Shown: positions 21,476-32,794 of the stretch, one piece after another
How positions within the stretch are numbered: the first letter of the stretch is position 1
Layout of the letters: every line of letters starts with the position of its first letter
Source: Trichobilharzia regenti
Lineage: Eukaryota; Platyhelminthes; Trematoda; Strigeidida; Schistosomatidae
Direction: 5' to 3'
Length of the DNA stretch: 64,000 nucleotides
NCBI GenBank assembly: GCA_944472135.2
Contig: OX235270.1
Span: 133,467,632-133,531,631 of the forward strand
Notes under the pieces: model-generated
Database searches by the model: none
What the model was told of the DNA's origin: nothing
Seen by the model: the letters and a program-made list of their open reading frames with translations, nothing else
Program-made: the position numbers and the translations under genes

Positions 21476-24004
21476 GGCACTAGCCGCCTACTTTACATCC
21501 ATGATGTGATAAGCCAGACTCGATACTTAGTCGACACAGGCGCCGAAGTCAGCGTCCTTCCTGCTACAGCAGCAGATCGACAGAAGGAACCTACCTTCAA
21601 CTTACAGGCTGCAAATGGAAAACCAATCGCAACCTTTGGTAGGAAATACGTCTATCTGAACGTAGGTTTACGCAAACCTATTCGGTGGATTTTCCTTCTC
21701 GCTGACGTTACAATGCCCATCATTGGCACGGACCTACTTAATCATCATGATTTACTCGTAGACGTCCGCCGAAAACGACTGATTGACAATACTACTAGTC
21801 TGTCTATCAAAGGCATCACCTACATAGGCCCTAGCTTGTCACCCGTTAAGATAAAGGCAATCCTTGATCCAACTTTTCAACCTATTGTTGACAAGTATCC
21901 GGAACTTAATTGCCCGTCGAACGACCTACCGTGCATAACCAGCAATGTTATGCACCACATCATTACCACAGGACAACCTGTGACATCTAAAGCACGACGA
22001 TTAGCTCCTGACAAACTGAGAATCGCCAGGAATGAATTTGACCATATGCTTAGCCTTGGCATCATTCGACCTTCGAATAGCCCATGGGCATCCCCACTTC
22101 ATATGGTTCCGAAAAAGGATAGCAACGATTGGCGACCCACCGGTGATTACCGGCGAGTGAATGCCAAAACAACCCCTGATTGCTACCCGTTGCCTCATAT
22201 ACACGACTTGACGGCAACCTTATCCGGCGCGACTATATTCTCCAAAATCGACTTGGTTAAAGCGTATAACCAAATCCCGATGGCAACAGAAGACATCCCG
22301 AAAACGGCTATCATTACGCCTTTCGGACTTTTTGAATTTCTACGTATGCCATTCGGTCTTCGGAATGCAGCCCAAACATTCCAACGCTTCATTGACGAAG
22401 TATTTCGCGGTCTCGACTTTGTATACGCATACTTAGACGACTGCCTCATTGCCAGTCCAGACAAGGAAACTCACCTTAGGCACTTGGACTTGGCATTTGA
22501 CAGGTTACGCCAACATGGTGTTACCATTAATATTCAAAAGTGTCAAATCGGTGTTGACTCACTCGACTTTCTGGGTCACACTATTGACTGCAAGGGCATT
22601 CGCCCACTGGCTACTAAGGTCGAGGCTATACTGAACTTTCCAGAGCCACAGACGGTGAAAAGTCTCCGCACTTTTAACGGCTTAGTAAGTTATTATCGAC
22701 GCTTTATTCCCAACTGTGCCTCTTTGATTCAGCCATTGACAGACCTCCTTCGAGGGAATAACAAGTCCATAGAACTTGACGCGTCTGCTCGAAATGCTTT
22801 TACCCAGATTAAAAAAGCTATTGCGAATGCCACACTTCTGATGTATCAGGATCCAACGGCACCGTTAAGTATCTCGGTTGATGCATCAAACACTGCAATC
22901 GGCGCAGTTCTACAACAGCTAGTTGACAATGAGTGGCAACCACTTGCCTTTTTCTCCCGGCGCCTTCAATTAGCTGAAACGAAGTACAGCACATTCGGCA
23001 GAGAACTTCTGGCTATGTACTGTGCTATACGACATTTTAGACATTCGGTAGAGGGTCGTGAATTTATAATTTTTACGGATCACAAACCTCTGACGTACTC
23101 TCTGAACTCACCTTCAGATAAGTATTCACCCAGGGAATCACGACAACTGGATTACGTCTCACAGTTTACATCAGATATTCGCCATGTATCCGGAGTAAAC
23201 AACACTGTGGCAGATGCCTTGTCGCGCGTTTGTTCTTTCACCCAAATCGACGGCATAGACCTTGTAAAACTGGCTCGTCTTCAAAAAGAAGATGCCGAAC
23301 TTCAACATGAGTTGTCGAAAACAACTCTACAATTAGCTGAGAAACCCTTAGGTATGGGAAGAGATACTATTCTGTGCGACATTTCCACGAGTACTCCTCG
23401 CCCCATCGTGCCTAAAAGTTATCGCCGTAACGTCTTCAATACGTTGCATGGCTTATCTCACCCAGGTATTCGCACTACTGTCAAGCTCGTAACTAGTCGG
23501 TTTTGTTGGCCTGGCATTAATAAAGAAGTAAGGGAATGGGCACAAACGTGCTTAGCTTGTCAAAAGTGCAAGGTGATAAGACACACCAAAAGCCCACTTG
23601 GCACCTTTCTTCTCCCTGACGCTCGTTTCGAACACGTCCATATAGATTTGGTTGGTCCCCTTCCTGAATCACATGGATATGCCTATATTTTAACTTGCAT
23701 CGATCGATTCACACGATGGCCGGAAGCAGTACCCATCAAGGACGTATCTGCTGAAACAGTCGCACGCGTCTTCGTAGAAAGATGGATCGCTAACTTTGGA
23801 TGCCCATCTTCCATAACAACTGATCGCGGGCGGCAATTCGAAAGTGGCTTATTCTTTGCCCTGACTAAAATATTAGGTTGCATGCGATTTCGAACAACAG
23901 CCTACCATCCTCAAGCTAATGGTATGGTAGAACGTCTACACAGACAGCTGAAAGCTGGTCTGTCAGCTGCAAACACCACCCATTGGACTGAATCCCTCCG
24001 TTAG
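21431..24004 (+). CDS. pol: Pol polyprotein of Gypsy copy A: protease, RT, RNase H, integrase (frame broken before integrase C-terminus)
   Basis: Open in the -1 frame relative to gag from 21431. Domains in order: aspartic protease ([11 protein letters not shown], Asp codon at 21533), reverse transcriptase ([27 protein letters not shown], and YLDD at 22430-22441), RNase H ([22 protein letters not shown]), integrase HHCC zinc region (LSHPG ... CLACQKC) and integrase core ([20 protein letters not shown], and [14 protein letters not shown] with the catalytic Glu). All catalytic residues visible are present. The frame ends at a TAG at 24002-24004; the remaining integrase continues in another frame from the same point. 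The lesion is in all three copies. Confidence 0.88.
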   Translation, partial: GKLSRRHALAATVAGGTSRLLYIHDVISQTRYLVDTGAEVSVLPATAADRQKEPTFNLQAANGKPIATFGRKYVYLNVGLRKPIRWIFLLADVTMPIIGTDLLNHHDLLVDVRRKRLIDNTTSLSIKGITYIGPSLSPVKIKAILDPTFQPIVDKYPELNCPSNDLPCITSNVMHHIITTGQPVTSKARRLAPDKLRIARNEFDHMLSLGIIRPSNSPWASPLHMVPKKDSNDWRPTGDYRRVNAKTTPDCYPLPHIHDLTATLSGATIFSKIDLVKAYNQIPMATEDIPKTAIITPFGLFEFLRMPFGLRNAAQTFQRFIDEVFRGLDFVYAYLDDCLIASPDKETHLRHLDLAFDRLRQHGVTINIQKCQIGVDSLDFLGHTIDCKGIRPLATKVEAILNFPEPQTVKSLRTFNGLVSYYRRFIPNCASLIQPLTDLLRGNNKSIELDASARNAFTQIKKAIANATLLMYQDPTAPLSISVDASNTAIGAVLQQLVDNEWQPLAFFSRRLQLAETKYSTFGRELLAMYCAIRHFRHSVEGREFIIFTDHKPLTYSLNSPSDKYSPRESRQLDYVSQFTSDIRHVSGVNNTVADALSRVCSFTQIDGIDLVKLARLQKEDAELQHELSKTTLQLAEKPLGMGRDTILCDISTSTPRPIVPKSYRRNVFNTLHGLSHPGIRTTVKLVTSRFCWPGINKEVREWAQTCLACQKCKVIRHTKSPLGTFLLPDARFEHVHIDLVGPLPESHGYAYILTCIDRFTRWPEAVPIKDVSAETVARVFVERWIANFGCPSSITTDRGRQFESGLFFALTKILGCMRFRTTAYHPQANGMVERLHRQLKAGLSAANTTHWTESLR

Positions 24005-24585
24005 TTCTCCTAGGGATACGAAACGCCTTGAAAACCGATGCTGGTTGTACTAGCGCCGAGCTAGTATATGGCACGACACTGCGACTGCCTGGTGAATTTG
24101 TTTCTCCCTCGAGCTTCCCACCAGTGGTAGATCACGCTTCATACGTCAGCAGGCTTACAAACGCAATGCGTTCAGTTAAACCTGCTCCCCTTCGTCCACA
24201 GTCCATTGATGTTTTCGTTCATCCGTGTTTGAAAACTTCTTCACATGTATTTGTTCGTCGCGACTCTGTGCGCAGACCCCTGGAACCCCCATATGACGGA
24301 CCTTATAAGGTTATTAAACGTTCTGATAAATTCTTTGTCTTGGACAAAAACGGCCGCGAGGACACCGTCAGCATTGACCGTCTGAAACCGGCTTACTTGG
24401 AGGGTAATCCTATTAGCATAGAGCTGAACGTACCCCAAAATCCACAAGTAACAGAAGATCGTGTAGACATCGATGAAGTCGCTAGCACAGCGACAGCTAC
24501 CGAACCTTCTATCGAGCCTCCTAAGAAAACCCGTTCTGGACGCACCGTAAGGTTCCCAGAATATCTGCACACTTATTTGACTTAA
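24005..24585 (+). pseudogene. pol: Integrase C-terminal part of Gypsy copy A, in a shifted frame
   Basis: The reading continues one base out of phase after 24004, giving the ELVYGTTLRLPGEF block usual after the Gypsy integrase core. A GPY/F-type module follows (PPYDGPYKVI ... FFVLDKNG ... SIDRLKPAY), then a basic tail (KKTRSGRTVRF). The relation to the upstream frame is what a one-base deletion near 23995 would produce. No slippery heptamer is visible there, so I take it as a mutation inherited from a common source copy rather than programmed recoding. No chromodomain is evident. Confidence 0.75.
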
Positions 24586-25069
24586 CGAAGTCGTGTGATT
24601 CACGCAACTCACTCGTTCGTGGTACTAACTATTTTTTTTGACGTATAAATTTTTTTATATACAGTACCACCAAACACAAAAATTTTTTTTCAACAGTTCA
24701 TGTAACATACACAAAAAAATTAATTAGATGTATTTTTTTTCGATGTTCTGAACTTAGCATTATTTTACTGTATAGTAAATGCACATAATTTTTTTTAACC
24801 AAAAAGGTCATTTCGTACATTTTCCTCGACATGGTTCTTAGCGTTCTTGTTTTCTTTTCCAGGTGCGACGGGCACTGGACGGGAAACAAACGAAGCACGG
24901 AATCCAACGAACAACACCAGGAAGCTATGTACAAACACCCTATTAGCATAGGCAGACAAACCAGTAGGCATACGACCAAGCCGCTCGGAAGATTTTTTTC
25001 ACCCGAAAGGGAACCATCGAGTTTTTTTACTTCCGGCTGGTTCTGTCTTAGGGTCCTCACGACCCCACT
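24586..25069 (+). other. 3' region of Gypsy copy A with T-tracts and a small conserved ORF
   Basis: The stretch has many runs of 7-8 T (24630-24800). Then a pyrimidine tract ends in CAG at 24860-24862, resembling a 3' splice site. An 85-codon frame (24831-25088; GHWTGNKRSTES, SIGRQTSRH) runs to the 3' LTR and is conserved in copies B and C, where B has it extended to 150 codons upstream (48860-49312 minus). Boudicca is described with a small third ORF, so this could be an ORF3, but there is no signal peptide or clear membrane segment in the 85-codon part. Coding status uncertain. Confidence 0.4.
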
Positions 25070-25083
25070 AGGGGGGAGTGAGC
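25070..25083 (+). promoter_or_regulatory. Polypurine tract of Gypsy copy A
   Basis: AGGGGGGAGTGAGC abuts the 3' LTR start (TGTAGCGG at 25084), the expected position and composition for the plus-strand primer. The same purine tract precedes the LTR in copies B and C. Confidence 0.75.
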
Positions 25084-25402
25084 TGTAGCGGTAAATAATT
25101 CCCCAAAATTATTGACCACAGCAATCACTCATTGGATGCTGACCACCACTGTTTAAGTCGACTTGTTTAGCTGAAGGCTTCCGGTCAAGCATCCCCGCCA
25201 TTTGGTACCCCGTCGTGTAACGTGCACGATCACTAGCTAGCTAAGCGTTCGTCTAACGGCTGGTTTTGGTTCGTAAATACATTTCTTCGTTTGGACGACC
25301 AATTGTTGGCTTTTGCTTTGTCTTTGGTACGCGAGAATAAATTAATTAGAAGTTGTTGAACGAGATATCACGTCAAACCTTTAATATCTCTCAACCTCTA
25401 AA
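25084..25402 (+). repeat. 3' LTR of Gypsy copy A
   Basis: 319 bp, identical by eye to the 5' LTR and followed by the TGTT target duplication at 25403-25406. It differs from the B/C LTRs at scattered sites and lacks their ATATATAT stretch near the middle. Confidence 0.92.
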
Positions 25403-25406
25403 TGTT

Positions 25407-25785
25407 ATATCTCTCATGTTAAGTGGTGTTAAGTAATGGATAATACTGATAGCAATCGTCGAGGGTTACGAAAGCATGGGAATTCAGTCTATGAAGCTAT
25501 ACAGCTATATCGGTTGAGATGGATAACACATGAACATTCCAACCCACAGCCTTCCTCGACGAGCAAAGTTTAGCTGGTATAGGATTAGGTTGGAAATGAG
25601 TCGGGGGTGGTCAAACCAAAACCTAGAATCAATCCACCTAGTCTCTGACTATCAGCCTGAGTTATGTAGTCTGCCTGATCGGGGATGCTAAGAACCAAAG
25701 GTTGAAGACTGTCAGTTATGTGGTCCAAAATTGCTACCAGTAGCACAGATGGATTCAATCTTTTCAGTCTCGCAGATTCATGAAA
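25407..25785. other. Unassigned flank between Gypsy copy A and RTE copy 2
   Basis: About 380 bp with no recognised gene, repeat or structure. Confidence 0.4.
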
Positions 25786-28385
25786 TCATCTAGTATTTAC
25801 GTGATTCTATTCTTTCTTCAGGCAGCAATGGACAATACTCCAGCTGGTGACATTAAAATACTAATGGGAGACATGAACGCCAGACTGAAACCAGACAACA
25901 CAAGGAGGGAACTCATCATGGGTAGAGAAGCTCTCGGAGAAATGAATGAACATGGAGAACTCTTCTCCGACTTCTGCTCCTTCAATGAACTAGTGATTGG
26001 TGGCAGCGTATACAAGCACAAAGATATCCACGAGGCTACACGGGTGTCATCAGATGGGCAAACCAAATTGACTTCATCTCAATGCCGCTCGAGGTAGTGG
26101 AGGCGCAGCCTACTGGACACAAAAGTAAGAAGAGGAGCAGACGTTGGCTCAGACCACTATCTCGTACAAGGGACAATCCAAATCACATTAAAAGCTTTCA
26201 GGGAAACAGGGCTGCAGATAGACCACAAGCCAAGTTCAACACTCAAAAACTGAAGGACCAGGTTACAAAGGACATCTTCATTGCAAGCATAAGGGACAAA
26301 GCCGAGACACAAATCAACACTAGCGAGGAGGTCGGCGTCGAAAATCACTGGGACAACTTGAAAACGGTGTGGAGTCAAACCTGCATGGAAGTTCTAGGCA
26401 GAAAGAAGAGGAAGGACAAACAGTGGCTCACTGCGACACTTGGAAACTAATAGAAGATAGAAGGATAGTGAAACAAAAGATCATCCAGTGCACCGACGAG
26501 CAACAAAAACAGGATTTGAATGCAAGCTACAATGCGCTGAACAAAAGAGTGAAGAAGAGTGCCAGGGAAGACAAAAGAAAATATTATGAAGCCATGGGAA
26601 GTGAAGCAGAACAAACTGCAGTGGAGGCAAAGGAGACCTCACCACACTCTACCAAACAACTAGGCACCTATCGGGCAGAAGTTCGACACGGATTAAGCCA
26701 GTAAAGGATGACAATGGAAAGTCAATCACCAAAGAGGTGGAGCAAAGAAAACACTGGGCTAAACACTTCAGAAGACTTCTAAATCGACCATCACCTAAAA
26801 CGCGCCCAACAACACCAACAACGTAAGCATAATTACCAGTGAACATCGACCCCCGACGAAATCAGAAGTTCTGAAGGAAATCAAGATGCTAAAATCTGGA
26901 AAGCAGCAGGACCAGATGGAATCCCAGCAGAAGCATTGAAAATAGACCCAGAGACAACAGCGGACTTGATGACGCCATTGCTTGAGAAGGTGTGGAGAGA
27001 GGGCAAAGTACCCGAGGATTTGAAGAACGGACACTTATTCAAACTTCCAAAGAAAGGAGACTTAAGTCAATGCAAGAACTGGCGTGGAATTATGCTCTTG
27101 TCCATTCCAAGCAAAATACTAAGCCGCATCATCCTGGAGAGAATCAAACACACCAACCTGGATGAATAACTTCGACCGGAACAGGCTGGATTCAGGAGAA
27201 ACAAGTCATGTATTGATCAAATCGCCACACTACGGATCATCATTGAACAAAGCTTGGAATGGCAGTCACCTTTCTTTCTCAACTTCATCGACTTTGAAAA
27301 GGCCTTCGATAGCGCAGCGTCGATTGAGAGGTTATTTAGCAACTACTATGCTACTACGGGATACCACCGACAGTTATACATCTCATCCAACAGTTGTACG
27401 ACAATGCTGCATGCCAAGTAATCCATAACAGGAAACTTACGGAATCCTTCGAAGTGAGGACGGGTGTAATACAAGCAGGCTGTCTACTATCGCCAATGAT
27501 TTTCCTGATTGCAGTAGATTGGATAATGCGACAGACGGCGGGCAATGAGGAAACAGGCATAAAATGGAGTCCCACAAAAAGGAACTTGGAGGATCTGGAC
27601 TTCGCCGACGATATATGTCTGATTTCCCACAAACTGGAAGATATTCAAGTGAAAAGCAACAAGCTGGCAGAAGAAGCATCACAGATAGGACTTCAAGTGA
27701 ACATAGATAAAACAGAGGTGATGAAGATTCCTGGCCAACACCAACAGCAACAAGAACAACAGGCGACAGTCAGCATAAATGGGAGGAATCTGAAAGAAAC
27801 AACCTCCTTCACCTACCTGGAAAGCATCTTTTCAACTACAGGCAGATGGAACTGACGAGGATATCAAAGCCAGAATCGGAAAAGCAAGTCTGTGTGGAGG
27901 TCAACATCACTCAACATCACAAATAACATCCGGATTTTCAACTCTAATGTGAAGTCAGTGCTACTTTATGGATGAAAGACTTGGCGCGTCATACAGAGCA
28001 TCTCAAACAAACTTCAGACCTTCATTAACAGTTGTCTTCGCTTAATACTCAAGATCAGATGGCCGGTCAGAAAAGATAAGCAACAGGGTCTGACCTCTGG
28101 GAGCGAACCAACCAGGAAAAGATTGCGAAACAAACAGGCAGGAAGAAATGGACATGGATTGGCCATACGCTGAGGAAACCATCAAGTGACATCACTAGAC
28201 AAGCCATTGCTCGAGTGGAACCCGGAAGGGAAGTGGCGAATTGGTCGTCAGTTTGAGGGTGACTAGTAGGAGGTCATGTGAGGAGGAGATGAAAGCATGT
28301 AGGCAGACTTGGAGAGGGGTGAAGAAGTTGGCAGAAAACAGAAGGCAATGGAGACGCGCAGCTGAAGCCCTATTTTTTTTTATTT
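25786..28385 (+). pseudogene. RTE-clade LINE copy 2, 5' truncated and degenerate
   Basis: Begins within the endonuclease (ILMGDMNARLK, active-site GDMN intact), then DFIS and SDHYLVQ relics. Linker frames follow at 26082-26450 and 26369-26704, then RT blocks: PDGIPAEAL near 26915, WREGKVPEDLKNGHLFKLPKKGD at 27000, NFIDFEKAFDS at 27280. The frame at 27394-27855 contains GCLLSPMIF and LDFADDICL, so the catalytic FADD is intact here, unlike the copy at 16.5-19.7 kb. The C-terminal part ends in a RKWTWIGHTLRKP-type block and GAAGCCCTAT followed by a T-rich run near 28375. It is a different subfamily member, clearly diverged from the tandem-unit RTE. Non-functional through many frameshifts. Confidence 0.8.
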
Positions 28386-28399
28386 ACAAACAAACTACT

Positions 28400-29400
28400 A
28401 TGGAAAATTGAAATAAACTTTTAGGTATCAGGCTTTCGTGTGGTGAGGCTCAGAAACTTATGTTACCAAGACTTCTGTTCATCAACTGAATGAACACATA
28501 GGCCTGTCAGTATGCTGTACGACCTCATTCGGTCTTAGGCGCAAGTCTTCTGAGTTAGGACCATTGTCTGAAAAACTAAATCATAATGTTATAGCAATTA
28601 CTAAAACACTGTTTTATTTTGGTGGTAACGTCACCTCACTAATATCGTGGTATGTCTGCATCAACGCAGATACACCTGTTGACAGCAAAGGATATGAGGT
28701 CGCTGTATACATTTTGGATGGCATAAGAATTAGGTCAGCTGTTTCAGAAGCCTACCAAAGTGGCAATAGGGAAGCCTCAAGTTGTGTTACTAGCCTAAGT
28801 AAGCATACTGTGACTATCGGAGTCATTTACAGAAGTTCCATCTGAAACGCTGATAAATTCACACAATACTGCTTGTTGGTACAGAACAATAGAAACAAGT
28901 GTTTTATAGTGGGTGACTTTAACGTGCATGCACAAAACGATAAGACCCTGAGTATGACCCCTCTATTCTGTACTTCATACCAATACACCAAAATTAGGAT
29001 GTAAGCAGCAATATGTGCTATCAACAACTAGGCAGCAGTGACCACATAGTCATTAATTGAACTTTAAAAATTCATCATTTCATCAATGGGTCAACGCCTA
29101 ATTGTCCAAACATTTGGAAAGTAGACATATCAACAATAAGGAAAGCAACAATCCTCACCGACTGACTGGTTTCTACAAATGCCGCTATCGAAGTAGCTTG
29201 GATGAGACATAGGAATATATCGTATCACCTTTTGTAACTTGGTCTACTCCTCAGAAGCCACTGAACAAAATTACTTCACGGTTACCAAAAAACAACACTT
29301 GGGATCAGTTTACTATATTAGGGAGAAGGGGAATGTTCCGGATTAAGTATGATAACCATTTTAAGCATATGGTCAATTGAAGTCATATAGAATATGAGAG
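28400..29400 (+). pseudogene. Family-B LINE (CR1-like) endonuclease and linker fragment
   Basis: Frame at 28564-28845 reads ITKTL...VCINADTP...VAVYILDGIRIRS...EASSCVTSLSKHTVTIGVIYRSS, an apurinic-like endonuclease of CR1 type. VGDFNVHA (active-site Asp/Asn block) follows near 28910 and a degraded SDH block near 29040. It aligns with 36450-36870 and with the linker at 41940-42200, defining one family (B). No RT domain survives between here and the SINE at 29408. Confidence 0.7.
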
Positions 29401-29407
29401 AGAGTTA

Positions 29408-29640
29408 GTGCCTTGGTGGCACAGAGATTAGGACGCTTGCCGACCGTGCACATGGTCCGGGGTTCGATCCCCGACCGACGCACTCCTTTACCTCGCTAAG
29501 CCAGAAATAATACTGGTTGAGAGGAAAGGTTGGGCATAGGGCTAGCAAACCCATCCTGTAAAATAAACACTGCTACAGAAACTTCAAGGCACTAGCTTGA
29601 AGCCCTATGTTCCACTGGGGAACGTGAAGGAAAAAAATTA
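29408..29640 (+). mobile_element. tRNA-derived SINE with RTE-like 3' tail
   Basis: The head at 29408-29483 resembles a tRNA: an A-box-like TGGCACAGAGATTAGG and a B box GGTTCGATCCC at 29461-29471, the two internal RNA polymerase III promoter boxes. The body (29515-29592) resembles the RTE 5' UTR. The tail (29599-29624, GAAGCCCTATGTTCCAC) matches the 3' end of the RTE at 19671-19687 and of RTE copy 3 near 32560. Tail sharing is the usual way a SINE recruits a LINE reverse transcriptase. It sits within family-B LINE sequence. No target duplication is evident. Confidence 0.75.
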
Positions 29641-30292
29641 GGTAAGGTGCTCCACCTGGGCACCCACAATAAACTGTACAGGTTAAGATGAGATCAGTGC
29701 TCATGTGATTCGTTTAATCACCAGATGGCGTAAGGAGAATGGTAACACCTTAGTCAAATTCCTTACACGTTAAGGGATAAAAAGTTTAGGAATTATCACA
29801 AGGTTTGACTTAAAAATAGCTGCATACCATACTACAGCTAAATTTAACGCTTTCCGAATGCTACAAGCACCTCAAAGGGCTTCACATGTTTAGTAGGTCT
29901 ATGTTTAAAGTACTCTACTCGCCATATTTCAGGTCTTTTTAAGAATACTGCATAATAGCACTTGTTCTATATTCCTAGAAAGAGTGAAAACGGTTGGAAG
30001 TAAACTAGTCGGTGGTATCTCCCACCTTGCTTATGAGAATAGCCTGGGACCTCTGTTTTCATTATCATACCGAAAGAGGAGAGTTGAATCAATTTTGGCA
30101 TAACGAATATTGATGGGTTGCTTGAGTATGTAGCGTCCTAACCTATGTTCTCCAACTTGCATACCTTGAGACCTCATCCTAGGAAGGTGAGCAAACTGCC
30201 GTCGAAAGAATTATTGTGGAGTTTTTATTCTCAAATAGGGTGATTAACGACTGTAATTCCTCACTCAATGAAGGATTAACATAGTCTGAAAA
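29641..30292 (+). pseudogene. Family-B LINE C-terminal fragment
   Basis: The 29830-30130 stretch reads AFRMLQAPQRA and then ERVKTVGSKLVGGISHLAYENSLGPLFSLSYRKRRVESILA, matching the C-terminal domain of the family-B copy at 43550-43880. It ends at an (AAT)n tract. Probably the same insertion as 28400-29400 with its centre deleted or replaced by the SINE. Confidence 0.65.
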
Positions 30293-30293
30293 A

Positions 30294-30320
30294 CTATAAT
30301 AATAATAATAATAATAATGA
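30294..30320. repeat. (AAT)n microsatellite at LINE end
   Basis: Uninterrupted AAT repeats directly after the family-B relic, likely its 3' tail. A similar run lies at 30513-30533. Confidence 0.7.
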
Positions 30321-31220
30321 TTTACTTTATTCCAAAAACAGTACTTGTGATACAGATTGGAATTTTCAGCATTGATCACAATATTGCATCTAATTTCCTC
30401 AAATTATAAATAAAATTAATCACACAGAAAAATTTTCACATTTACAATAGAGGTAGTGTCAAAAACATGCAGCATATAAAATGGAAATAGCAATAATAAT
30501 GATAACAGCTAGGGTAGTAATAATAATAATAATACAAGTGAAAATTGCCGTTGGCTTGTGTCACACAGTATTGGCAATGTGGTATAGAAATCCTAACATG
30601 TTTAAAAATATTGAATATAATGTTCTTTCTACATGATATGGGGAAGGAAAAAACATAGATTACAGCCGTCATGGAGATAAGTTGGTGTTTGCAATTATGA
30701 GAGTAAAACAGAGAATTAACAGGACCATAAATATAATAGAAGTAATAAAAGTAAAACTTGAAGGTATATAAGGATGGATGGAGGAAATTGTTTATTTACT
30801 AGATGAAAGAAGGTATACTGTACTTTATCATCTGAATGTGAATAATATTTCGTTAATTGTTCAAGAAAACAGATACAGTTCCCTGATTTGACTGCAGCAG
30901 ACTAATTTAGCTACGATGACCAAAACACTGACCAGTCTTCGCTACATTTTATTAATTATATGATCAAGAATGAACTTATGTAGGTTTTATTGTTAAAATT
31001 AGGATAATGGAGAACATTGTATATTGGGAAGGCTGCTTGCAAGTATTTGCGGAGTACATATAGGTAAAGTAAGAAAAACGGGTAGTTTTGATTCTTTGAG
31101 GCGGGGGCGAAAAGTGCATAAAATAAGATCTAAGATACCCACTTTTCACGTTTTACCAACTGCTTTGACCACAAATCCCAGTTTTTGTCACTTTGCCCAT
31201 ATTTATTAATAATAATAGCT
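30321..31220. other. AT-rich interval with LINE or SINE tail relic
   Basis: 30325-30375 (TTTATTCCAAAAACAGTACT and following bases) recurs at 45527-45560 and resembles, in antisense, the tail found after two SINE heads. Beyond that and a short AAT run at 30513-30533 I see no gene or repeat. Confidence 0.4.
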
Positions 31221-31224
31221 TTAT

Positions 31225-32612
31225 TTCAAGTAAAATCCTGAGTCGCATCATCCTTGGGAGAATAAAGGACGCACTGGAGACAGAACTCCGACCAGAACAA
31301 GCTGGCTGGATTCAGGAAAGTCAGGCAAATCATTTACTGACCAAATTGCAACTCTACGCATCATCATCATCAAAGAACAAAGCATGGAATGGCAATCAAA
31401 CCTCTACCTCAACTTTATAGACTTCGAGAAGGCCTTCGACAGCGTTGATCGTGAAGTAATTTGGAAACTACTCGAGTACTAGGACGTACCCCAAATATTC
31501 ATCAACCTTATTCAACAGCTGTACAACAACAACACCTGTCAAGTGATCCACAACGGAAAACTCAGCAAGGCGTTTGTAGTAAGCACAGGAATAAGACAAG
31601 GGTGCTTATTATCTATCACCAATGATATTCCTAATTGTCGTGGACTGGATTATGCGTCAGACAGTGGGAAACGAGAAGACAGGAAGGGATATCCTGGACC
31701 GACATGAAGAACCTAGAAGACCTGGATTTCGCGAGTGGATGATTTATGTTTGATGTCACACAAAATCGAAGACTTACAAGCGAAAACCGACAAACTGGTC
31801 GAAGAAGCAGCCGGCGAAGACAGGACTCCAGGTGAACATAGACAAGACGGAGGCTATGAAAATAACCAACCAACAACAACAGCAACATCCAACGTCAATC
31901 AACATCAACGGGAGGGATTTGAAAGAGGTTACTTCATTCACTCACTTGTCTAGGGAGCATTGTCTCAACTACAGGAAGTCGGAACGGACGAGGATGTGAA
32001 ATCGAGTGAGAATGGGGAAGGCGAGAAACACATTCATCAACCTGAAATCAATCTGGAAATCTTCGTCACTCAGCCAGAATCAACAACAAAATTCGCTCGG
32101 ATTTTCAATACAAACGTCAAGTCAGTCAGTTCTTCTATACGGATCGGATCAGAAACTTGGCGGTTGGGTCAGAAAGAATATTTCCAACAGCCTGTTTCAG
32201 ACGTTACCTTTATCAACAACTGTCTTCGCTGGCTCTATACTGAAGATCAGATGACTGGGCCGGAACGACTCACCAACAAGAAACTATGGGAAGAAACAAA
32301 ACAAGAACCAATCGCCAACCAGCGAATATGCAGGAGAAAGTGGAGATAGATTGGACACTCGCTGAGGAGACTGCTGGGTGACACCACACGCGCGTCAGGC
32401 CATTGCTCGAGTGGAACCAGGCCGAAAGGGAAGCGGCGAGCGGGACATCAGTGCAAGGGTGATATGGAGGAGATCGTGTGAAGAGGAGTTGAAAGAAGAT
32501 GGATTAACATGGATGCAGGCGAGAAGTATAGCAGAAGACAGAAGAAAATGGAGACGTGCAGTTGAAGCCCTATGTTCCACTATGAACCCAAGGGAGCAAT
32601 AATAATAATAAT
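31225..32612 (+). pseudogene. RTE-clade LINE copy 3, 3' portion only
   Basis: Close relative of 18330-19720, starting in the RT (SKILSRIILGRIKDALETELRPEQAGWI) and running through NFIDFEKAFDSVDRE, QGCLLS and the C-terminal frame at 31960-32349. It ends with GAAGCCCTATGTTCCAC near 32567 and an AATAATAAT tail. It shares the broken FADD-region frame with the 16.5-kb element, so both come from an already defective source or were homogenised. It provides an outgroup for polarising changes within the tandem units. Typical 5' truncation. Confidence 0.8.
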
Positions 32613-32794
32613 ATTTCAAGCGTTACTCTAGGTACAAATATGGCCTTTTCTGCATTTAGTGCAGTGTTGCATTTAACTTTCTCATCACAGTAGTAATAAT
32701 TAAAACAGGGCATTTACATCAATAATATTGTTCCATAAGAAAAGGAATACGGAAATTAAATTAGGTGAAAGTATTAGCAATTATGCAACTACAA

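Larger units (their letters stand above)
20148..25402 (+). mobile_element. Gypsy/Metaviridae LTR retrotransposon copy A, CsRn1/Boudicca-like, with TGTT target duplication
   Basis: Two 319-bp LTRs (20148-20466 and 25084-25402), identical by eye, flank a 4,617-bp interior. TGTT at 20144-20147 and 25403-25406 is a 4-bp target-site duplication. The order protease-RT-RNase H-integrase in Pol places it in Gypsy. A CHCC rather than CCHC Gag zinc finger and a primer site resembling the tRNA-Trp type are recorded traits of the CsRn1 clade, which includes schistosome Boudicca. Identical LTRs imply recent insertion. Two features stand out: Gag and Pol in different frames with a frameshift signal between them, and a broken integrase frame shared with the other two copies. 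Confidence 0.92.

Noticed and set aside
23990..24004. Second programmed frameshift in integrase
   Set aside because: The direction would fit, but no slippery heptamer is in phase and no stem is obvious; a shared deletion is simpler.
29408..29483. Possible functional tRNA gene
   Set aside because: Box A and B are present, but the arms do not pair well and the element continues into SINE body and tail; it is a SINE head.
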